DNA from: CAYMDJ01 sp964537525
GTDB taxonomy: Archaea > Aenigmatarchaeota > Aenigmatarchaeia > QMZP01
Length of the DNA: 8,213 bases
NCBI GenBank assembly: GCA_964537525.1
Contig: CAZIAB010000037.1
Span: 1-8,213 of the forward strand
Direction: 5' to 3'
The notes beneath the pieces are model-generated. The model made no database searches. It had not been told where the DNA came from and was given only the letters and a program-made list of their open reading frames with translations. Positions 4,284 through 8,213 of the stretch are shown here, in pieces. The position numbers and the translations under genes are program-made. Each line of letters opens with the position of its first letter. Within the stretch, counting starts at the first letter, position 1.

Positions 4284-5580
4284 ATACTATGATGTATGCA
4301 TAAACCAGAAGGACTCCCAGGGCGAGGATGGTGGGAACGATTCCTGCCCTGAACATTTCTTTTGATGAGACACCTGCCCCGTGAACTATCGCGTTGGGTG
4401 CGGTGCCTGGCGGGAGGAGGAATGTCATCGATGTCGCTATCACGGGTATGACCACGAGACCGGGCGAGCCTCCGAGGCCTGCTGATATTCCCATGAGTAT
4501 GGGGACGAGCATCCCCGCTGTCGCGGTGTTCTGTATGAACTGGGTGAGTCCCACTGCAAGGAGGGCCAGCCCGAACGCAATCATGACAGGATCCGTGAGG
4601 CCCGTTATCAGGAGGAAGTTCTGCGCCATCCATAAGGACGCCCCTGTCGCGGTGAGGGCGTTGGCGAGGGATATCGCCCCTCCCATGAGGAATATGACGC
4701 TCCAGCTCGTGTTGCTCTGGAAGAATCCCCAATCGTAGACAAAAACGAGCATCAAAAATCCCCCGAAGAGGCCGACCATGGCTGCGGATATCCCGTGCAG
4801 GGGCGAGGTTATCCAGAGGGCCATCGTTATCATGATTATGGCGGCACATGTCTTCTCCTTCTTCGAGAGGGGCCCCAGGTCCTTCAGCCCGAGGACAACA
4901 CTCCTTGCTTTCTTGTGGGGCTTGTACATTATCAGCAGGGAAAGGTAAACCAGGGGTATGGTTATGATGGCAAACGGGAGGCCAACCAGCATCCATTCAA
5001 AGAAGCCCCATCCAAGTGCCTCCGCGGCTATGACGTTCGGCGGGGTTCCAACAAGGAGGCCGACACCGCCCACGTTGGCGGCATATGCAACGGCAAGGAG
5101 AAAGAGTTTCTTGCTGAGCTTTGACTTCTCGCAGAGGGTGATTATTATCGGAAGCATCAGGAGGACCGTTGCGGTGTTGGACATTATCATGGAAAGGATT
5201 GCAGTGACCGCCATCACACCGAAAAGCGTGACCTTTGGGTTGTCAGACGCCCGTATGGCCATGTAGGCAATCCTCTTATCAAGGCCTGTCCTCATGAGGC
5301 CTATGCCGAGCATGAACCCCGCGAGTATAAGGAAAACTGCGCTGCTCCCGAAAGCTGATAATGCCTCGAGGGGGGTCGAAACGAAGAGTATGGGCTGCAG
5401 GATGACGGCGAATATGGCAGCGACCGCTATGGGTATGGCCTCGGTGACCCAGAGCGTGGCAATCACGAGGAATATGACTATAGCGTTCCATCCCTGCGGA
5501 GAGAGACCGGGAGGGGGAGGGATGAAGACCATCAACAGGAAGAAAAAGACCAGAACCCAGACCAGGGCCTTTGGCTTCAT
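4282..5580 (-). CDS. SLC13/DASS family divalent anion transporter
   Basis: A polytopic membrane protein of 432 residues predicted to import dicarboxylates or inorganic anions such as sulfate, usually by sodium symport. The two signature repeats are visible: SNTATVLLMLPI at 134-145 with GTPPN at 178-182, and QNTATAGMLVPI at 350-361 with LPPGTAPNAIV at 389-399. The N-terminal IPPPPGLSPQGWN region (20-32) after the first hydrophobic helix is also typical. Length is normal to slightly short for the family. In the second motif the usual Ser of Ser-Asn-Thr is Gln (Q350), while the Asn and Thr that coordinate sodium and substrate in characterised members are kept. The ATG at 5580 overlaps the TGA of the upstream FAD synthase gene as ATGA, with no Shine-Dalgarno site, so translation is probably coupled. 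Substrate cannot be deduced from the sequence. Confidence 0.92.
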   Translation of the reverse strand: MKPKALVWVLVFFFLLMVFIPPPPGLSPQGWNAIVIFLVIATLWVTEAIPIAVAAIFAVILQPILFVSTPLEALSAFGSSAVFLILAGFMLGIGLMRTGLDKRIAYMAIRASDNPKVTLFGVMAVTAILSMIMSNTATVLLMLPIIITLCEKSKLSKKLFLLAVAYAANVGGVGLLVGTPPNVIAAEALGWGFFEWMLVGLPFAIITIPLVYLSLLIMYKPHKKARSVVLGLKDLGPLSKKEKTCAAIIMITMALWITSPLHGISAAMVGLFGGFLMLVFVYDWGFFQSNTSWSVIFLMGGAISLANALTATGASLWMAQNFLLITGLTDPVMIAFGLALLAVGLTQFIQNTATAGMLVPILMGISAGLGGSPGLVVIPVIATSMTFLLPPGTAPNAIVHGAGVSSKEMFRAGIVPTILALGVLLVYAYIIV

Positions 5581-6005
5581 GCTTTATTATTTGCAGAGGC
5601 TGCTTTTAACTTGTCCATAATCCTGCTCGTGCTGTACGAGCCCAGGGATTCCTTCAGCCTCACTATCTGGCACTTCATACCGTTCTCCTTCAGGGTGTTC
5701 CTCAGCCAGAGCATGTCGAACTGCTGGTCATACCCGATTACTATTATGTCGGGCTTTGCCTTCTTTATCGGACTGAAAAAATCCGTCTCGTCTCCAATGA
5801 CGACCTCATCAACGTACCTGATTGCCCCAAGCACCTTCTTCCTCTCGATGGCAGGAACAAGGACCGTGCCCCTCTTCTTCTTCACGTTCCTGTCGTGGGT
5901 TAGGACGACCGTAAGGTGCTCTCCCATGGAGCGCGCCTTCTTCAGGAAGAAAACATGGCCTGGGTGGATTATGCTGAAAACCCCTCCGACAAGAACCTTT
6001 TTCAT
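5577..6005 (-). CDS. ribL: FAD synthase, archaeal RibL-type nucleotidyltransferase
   Basis: Predicted to transfer AMP from ATP to FMN to make FAD, the archaeal route that differs from bacterial RibF. The 142-residue protein has the cytidylyltransferase-like fold signature HxGH as HPGH at 14-17, the GYDQQFD motif at 91-97, and YSTSRIM at 124-130, the second nucleotide-binding motif. The N-terminus (MKKVLVGGVFSIIHPGH) is a Rossmann-like strand-turn. The ATG at 6005 has an AGGAG site (complement of 6014-6018) at 8-nt spacing. The only cysteine is C112; the M. jannaschii enzyme is reported, as I recall, to depend on conserved C-terminal cysteines, and these are missing here. It heads a probable two-gene unit with the anion transporter, overlapping it by ATGA. 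Related glycerol-phosphate cytidylyltransferases have the same fold, so the nucleotide and acceptor specificity is inferred from archaeal family resemblance. Confidence 0.82.
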   Translation of the reverse strand: MKKVLVGGVFSIIHPGHVFFLKKARSMGEHLTVVLTHDRNVKKKRGTVLVPAIERKKVLGAIRYVDEVVIGDETDFFSPIKKAKPDIIVIGYDQQFDMLWLRNTLKENGMKCQIVRLKESLGSYSTSRIMDKLKAASANNKA

Positions 6006-6013
6006 GCCAAATG

Positions 6014-6018
6014 CTCCT
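6014..6018 (-). promoter_or_regulatory. Shine-Dalgarno site for ribL
   Basis: AGGAG on the minus strand, 8 nt before the ATG at 6005. This is the clearest canonical ribosome binding site in the window and supports a leadered mRNA for the ribL/transporter unit. Confidence 0.6.
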
Positions 6019-6037
6019 GTAAATATCTGTCACGCGT

Positions 6038-6048
6038 TAATAAAAAAC
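6038..6048 (-). promoter_or_regulatory. AT-rich element between porB and ribL: porB terminator and/or ribL TATA box
   Basis: On the minus strand this reads TTTTTTATTAA, starting 10 nt after the porB TGA. The T6 run could terminate porB. The TTTATTAA part lies about 36 nt before the ribL ATG, a suitable TATA position, although the implied start at about 6015 would sit within the AGGAG site, so a slightly upstream start is needed for that site to be used. Confidence 0.45.
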
Positions 6049-6058
6049 TAGTACATGG

Positions 6059-6979
6059 TCAGTATTCAACGGCGTTCCAGTAATCGCCCCTTGTGAGGTG
6101 GTCCCACTCCATGTTCACGTAATTCTGTATTATCTTTATCTGCGCATCCCTCAGGTGCTGGAACCTCCCCTGGGTCTTCAGGTATTTCTCTATGGGCATC
6201 AGGACCGCCGGCTTGTAAGTGAGCCTGAATTCTCCCTTCTCGACCTCGTACAGGGGCCATGCGCCTGTCTTTATCGCGAGGTTGCCGACCTCCACGGTCT
6301 TTGATGCATCGAATCCCCAGCCGGTGGGGCAGGGCGCCAGGAGGTCAATGAATTTCGGGCCCGGTATAAGAGAGGCCTTCTGGAGCTTCTTCATGAAGTC
6401 GATGGGGTTGGAGATGCATGCCGTAGCAACGTACGGCGCCCCGTGCGCCGCTATTATCTTTGCAAGGGGCTTCCTCCTGAGCATGTTCCCCATCGAGGCA
6501 TTACCTGTCGGCGTCGTTGATGTCTCTGCTGCAAAGGGCGTTGCAGATGACATCTGGACGCCCGTGTTCGAGAAGGAGTTGTTATTATAACAAATATAAG
6601 TAAAATCTGTCCCTCTCGTTACGGCGCCGGAGAGTGCCTGGAAGCCTATGTCATAGGTCGCCCCGTCACCGGCATAGCAGAGGATGTTCACACCCTTCCT
6701 CCTGTTGAGTTGTTTGAGGGCTGCATCCAGCCCGCTCGCGGCGGCGGCTGCGTTCTCTATCGCTATGTGCATCCAGGGGACCTTGGTGGGCATGTGGGGA
6801 TAAGTAACGAAAAGCGTCATGCACCCGGACGCGTTTATCACGACCGTGTTCTTACCCAGGGCCTTGAGGGCGAACTTGAGGCCCATGTCCGCAGGGCACC
6901 CGGCGCAGAGGGGAGCGCCGCCGACAACAAGCTCTTCCTCGGGGATGTCCTTTATGGTCTTTATCTTAATCATCATCAT
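6059..6979 (-). CDS. porB: Pyruvate:ferredoxin oxidoreductase beta subunit
   Basis: Binds thiamine pyrophosphate and one [4Fe-4S] cluster in the enzyme that converts pyruvate, CoA and oxidised ferredoxin to acetyl-CoA and CO2, in the cytoplasm. The 306-residue length is normal for the separate beta subunit. The cluster cysteines are visible as C25 and C28 in LCAGC, C53 in NASGC, and C217 in APCPTGWGFD. The TPP/Mg motif is GDGATYDIGFQALSGA at 104-119 ending with NNNSFSNTGVQ at 132-142. Substrate could be another 2-oxoacid (isovalerate-type enzymes are close), but the TGVQ and TTPTGN sequence fits pyruvate best. The ATG at 6979 is the first of three in a row (6971-6979) and overlaps the TGA of the upstream coiled-coil gene as ATGA. 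No alpha, gamma or delta subunit is adjacent, which is unusual for this enzyme. Confidence 0.92.
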   Translation of the reverse strand: MMMIKIKTIKDIPEEELVVGGAPLCAGCPADMGLKFALKALGKNTVVINASGCMTLFVTYPHMPTKVPWMHIAIENAAAAASGLDAALKQLNRRKGVNILCYAGDGATYDIGFQALSGAVTRGTDFTYICYNNNSFSNTGVQMSSATPFAAETSTTPTGNASMGNMLRRKPLAKIIAAHGAPYVATACISNPIDFMKKLQKASLIPGPKFIDLLAPCPTGWGFDASKTVEVGNLAIKTGAWPLYEVEKGEFRLTYKPAVLMPIEKYLKTQGRFQHLRDAQIKIIQNYVNMEWDHLTRGDYWNAVEY

Positions 6980-8010
6980 TCTATTATGTAGGGAGACCGT
7001 ATCTTAAGGCTCTCCAGCTTCTCCTGAAGTTCCTTCACCATGTCCATCACCGGCTGGACATCTATTTCCTGCCTGCTCTTCTCGAGCCACTCCACCTTCT
7101 GCTTTATGGATTCAAACTCCCTCTTTACCTCTTCGACGGCGGGTATGCTGGTAAGCGAGGCAGATACCTCGTCGACCCTCTTCTCAAGCGCGCCTATCCT
7201 TGACTCGTCCCTGCTGACCAGCTCCTCTATCTTGGATTCGTTATCCTTGACGACGCCGTTCATCCTCTCGAACTGCCTGTATATCTCGTCGGTCATGCCC
7301 TTGAAATCCATGGCGTTGAATTTCTTCCTTATATCATTGACCTCAGAGAAGAGGTTCTCCAGTTCCTGTATCCTCTGCCTGTTCTTCTTGACCTCCACCA
7401 GGAAGGTCAGGAACTCCCTCTGTGTTTCCTCGAATACGTTCCTTATGGTCTCTGTGTCCTTATCGTTCATCCTCTTGATGGCACGGCTTATCCTGGTCTG
7501 GGAATCCTCCACAGACGGGAGCGGCTCCGGAGGTTTGGGTGCAGTTTCCTTAACTATGATGGTTTTTGGGGCAGCCTTCCTGACAGGGGGGCTGGGTGGT
7601 TTCTCTGCGGCCGGTTTCACAGAGGGTGCGGCAGAGGGCTTCACGACAGGTTTCGGGACAGGTTTGCTCAGTGGAGGTTTCTCAACAGCTGATTTAACGT
7701 CAGGCTTCGGGGCAGGTTTGAGTGAGGGTTTGCTAACAGCAGGCTTTGGCGCGGGTTTCATGGGCTTGTCTCCCACGATCCCCCTCTTTATGTCAGAAAG
7801 CGGGGACCTGCCCGGGGCAGGAGGTATCGGCGGCCTTCCTATGAGCTTGGTCTTCTCCTCGCTTATCTTGTCCAGGCCCTTCTTGTGGTTGTTTACCGCC
7901 TTGTCATAATCATTCTTGGAAATCTGGTTCTTCCGATAGTCTCTCTTCAGGTTTTCAAGAGTGGTCTTTAGTTCCCTCTCTTTCTTGTTCAGCTCCGATA
8001 TCTTCACCAT
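6976..8010 (-). CDS. Coiled-coil protein with Pro/Lys/Ala-rich linker
   Basis: I do not recognise the family. With the ATG at 8010 (MVKISELNKKE) it is 344 residues; a GTG at 8019 would add three residues and also fits. Using the GTG numbering, 5-58 is a charged helical hairpin (KERELKTTLENLKRDYRK, then ISKNDYDKAVNNHKKGLDKI), 62-168 is a disordered linker of KPAP/KPV-type repeats, and about 172-342 is a long alpha-helical region with heptad spacing. No signal peptide or membrane segment is visible, so it is probably a cytoplasmic scaffold or nucleoid- or membrane-associated structural protein. It ends by an ATGA overlap with porB and lies 53 nt downstream of the end of the TFB gene on the same strand. 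An AT-rich promoter is at 8027-8054. Coding is certain from composition and length; the role is unknown. Confidence 0.85.
   Translation of the reverse strand: MVKISELNKKERELKTTLENLKRDYRKNQISKNDYDKAVNNHKKGLDKISEEKTKLIGRPPIPPAPGRSPLSDIKRGIVGDKPMKPAPKPAVSKPSLKPAPKPDVKSAVEKPPLSKPVPKPVVKPSAAPSVKPAAEKPPSPPVRKAAPKTIIVKETAPKPPEPLPSVEDSQTRISRAIKRMNDKDTETIRNVFEETQREFLTFLVEVKKNRQRIQELENLFSEVNDIRKKFNAMDFKGMTDEIYRQFERMNGVVKDNESKIEELVSRDESRIGALEKRVDEVSASLTSIPAVEEVKREFESIKQKVEWLEKSRQEIDVQPVMDMVKELQEKLESLKIRSPYIIE
7594..7766 (-). repeat. Coding repeats of KPAPKP/KPxVKP type
   Basis: Imperfect repeats encode KPAPKPAVSKPSL, KPAPKPDVKSAVEKPPL and SKPVPKPVVKPSAAPSV, followed by KPAAEKPPSPP. Variation is mostly in the Val/Ser/Asp positions, while the Lys-Pro spacing is conserved. 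It is a flexible, basic linker between two coiled-coil regions rather than a non-coding repeat. Confidence 0.7.
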
Positions 8011-8026
8011 GGACACCACTAACAGT

Positions 8027-8054
8027 TAATTATTATACTCCACGGTTTAAAAAT
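8027..8054 (-). promoter_or_regulatory. AT-rich promoter region of the coiled-coil/porB unit and T-run end of TFB
   Basis: On the minus strand ATTTTTAAA (complement of 8046-8054) lies about 40 nt before the ATG at 8010 and 31 nt before the GTG at 8019. A second TATA-like element, GTATAATAATTA (8028-8039), lies about 24 nt before the ATG at 8010 and predicts a leaderless start there. The T5 run in ATTTTTAAA may also terminate TFB, whose stop is 9 nt upstream. Confidence 0.5.
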
Positions 8055-8063
8055 CAGAGGAAG

Positions 8064-8213
8064 CTATTCGTTCGGCACGTCGTCCTCTTCCTTTACCCTT
8101 TCCTCTACCTCGTCCTTTATTCCCAGGGTCTCGACCATCTCTTTGTACCTGTTCCTGATGGTAACCTCTGTCACGCCGATTGCGTCAGCGACCTCCCTCT
8201 GGGTCTTCTTCTC
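8064..8213 (-). CDS. tfb: Transcription initiation factor B (TFB), C-terminal end, partial
   Basis: Only the last 49 residues are present; the gene runs off the window. TFB bridges TATA-bound TBP and RNA polymerase at archaeal promoters. The visible sequence, EKKTQREVADAIGVTEVTIRNRY, is the last helices of the second cyclin-like repeat, including the helix-turn-helix that contacts the BRE element (GVTEVTIRNRY). The tail after this (KEMVETLGIKD, then a run of Glu and Asp residues ending VPNE) is acidic and varies between lineages. The TAG is at 8064-8066. It is followed by the coiled-coil gene on the same strand. It is an intact C-terminus, not a truncation, and it matches the TATA/BRE promoters seen elsewhere in the window. 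Confidence 0.92.
   Translation of the reverse strand, partial: EKKTQREVADAIGVTEVTIRNRYKEMVETLGIKDEVEERVKEEDDVPNE

Noticed and set aside
4247..4996. Open frame of 249 codons on the minus strand in another phase
   Set aside because: It overlaps the DASS transporter in a different phase; its His/Arg/Pro-rich product is a typical off-frame product of G+C-rich DNA.
7594..7766. CRISPR-like or non-coding tandem repeat
   Set aside because: The repeats are imperfect, short, and in frame as Lys-Pro repeats of a coding linker; there are no spacer-like unique sequences of even length.
7040..7909. Open frame of 289 codons on the + strand
   Set aside because: It is the antisense image of the coiled-coil gene; its Ser/Phe/Gly-rich product reflects the complement of Lys/Glu/Pro codons. 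The minus-strand frame has heptads, a promoter and an ATGA junction with porB.
1..8213. tRNA, rRNA, insertion sequence, integrase or defence genes
   Set aside because: I looked on both strands for characteristic motifs and inverted-repeat ends and found none. Only the hairpin at 18-71 resembles an inverted repeat.

Overview
The window is from an archaeon, with G+C roughly 53-65% in the conserved genes where I counted. The evidence is an archaeal/eukaryotic-type ribosomal protein uS15, the C-terminal end of transcription factor B (TFB), an archaeal-type FAD synthase (RibL), a pyruvate:ferredoxin oxidoreductase beta subunit, and AT-rich TATA boxes placed about 25-40 nt upstream of start codons. 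Several genes appear to be leaderless. I cannot assign a lineage from the sequence alone. Several gene products are small or unrecognised, which is common in uncultured archaea.

Layout from left to right. Positions 65-520 (-) hold rps15, with a long imperfect hairpin spanning its stop codon. A divergent promoter region (521-662) carries two copies of the same 12-base TATA-containing word, one facing rps15 and one facing an unrecognised AT-rich gene (663-1037, +). That gene is convergent with threonine synthase (1034-2218, -), and the two stop codons interlock. Threonine synthase diverges from a four-TM membrane protein gene (2278-3150, +) across a 59-bp symmetric promoter. The membrane protein gene converges, with a 1-bp gap, on a second AT-rich unrecognised gene (3152-3814, -) that may carry two winged-helix-like units. 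Next come a 55-residue zinc-ribbon protein (3905-4072, +) and a 29-residue very acidic microprotein (4144-4233, +) that has its own TATA box, ribosome binding site and T-run terminator.

The right half is all on the minus strand. The tail of TFB (8064-8213) is followed by a coiled-coil protein with a Pro/Lys/Ala-rich linker (6976-8010). That gene overlaps porB (6059-6979) by ATGA. RibL (5577-6005) then overlaps an SLC13/DASS anion transporter (4282-5580) by ATGA. There are probably two transcription units, coiled-coil protein/porB and ribL/DASS.

Functionally this is a mix of housekeeping genes (translation, transcription, threonine synthesis, FAD synthesis, pyruvate oxidation) with small lineage-specific genes between them. 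porB is separated from the other POR subunits. I see no CRISPR array, insertion sequence, tRNA or rRNA, and no clear defence system. The most unusual items are the acidic microprotein gene, the symmetric divergent promoter, the hairpin at the rps15 stop, and the coupling of porB to a coiled-coil protein gene.
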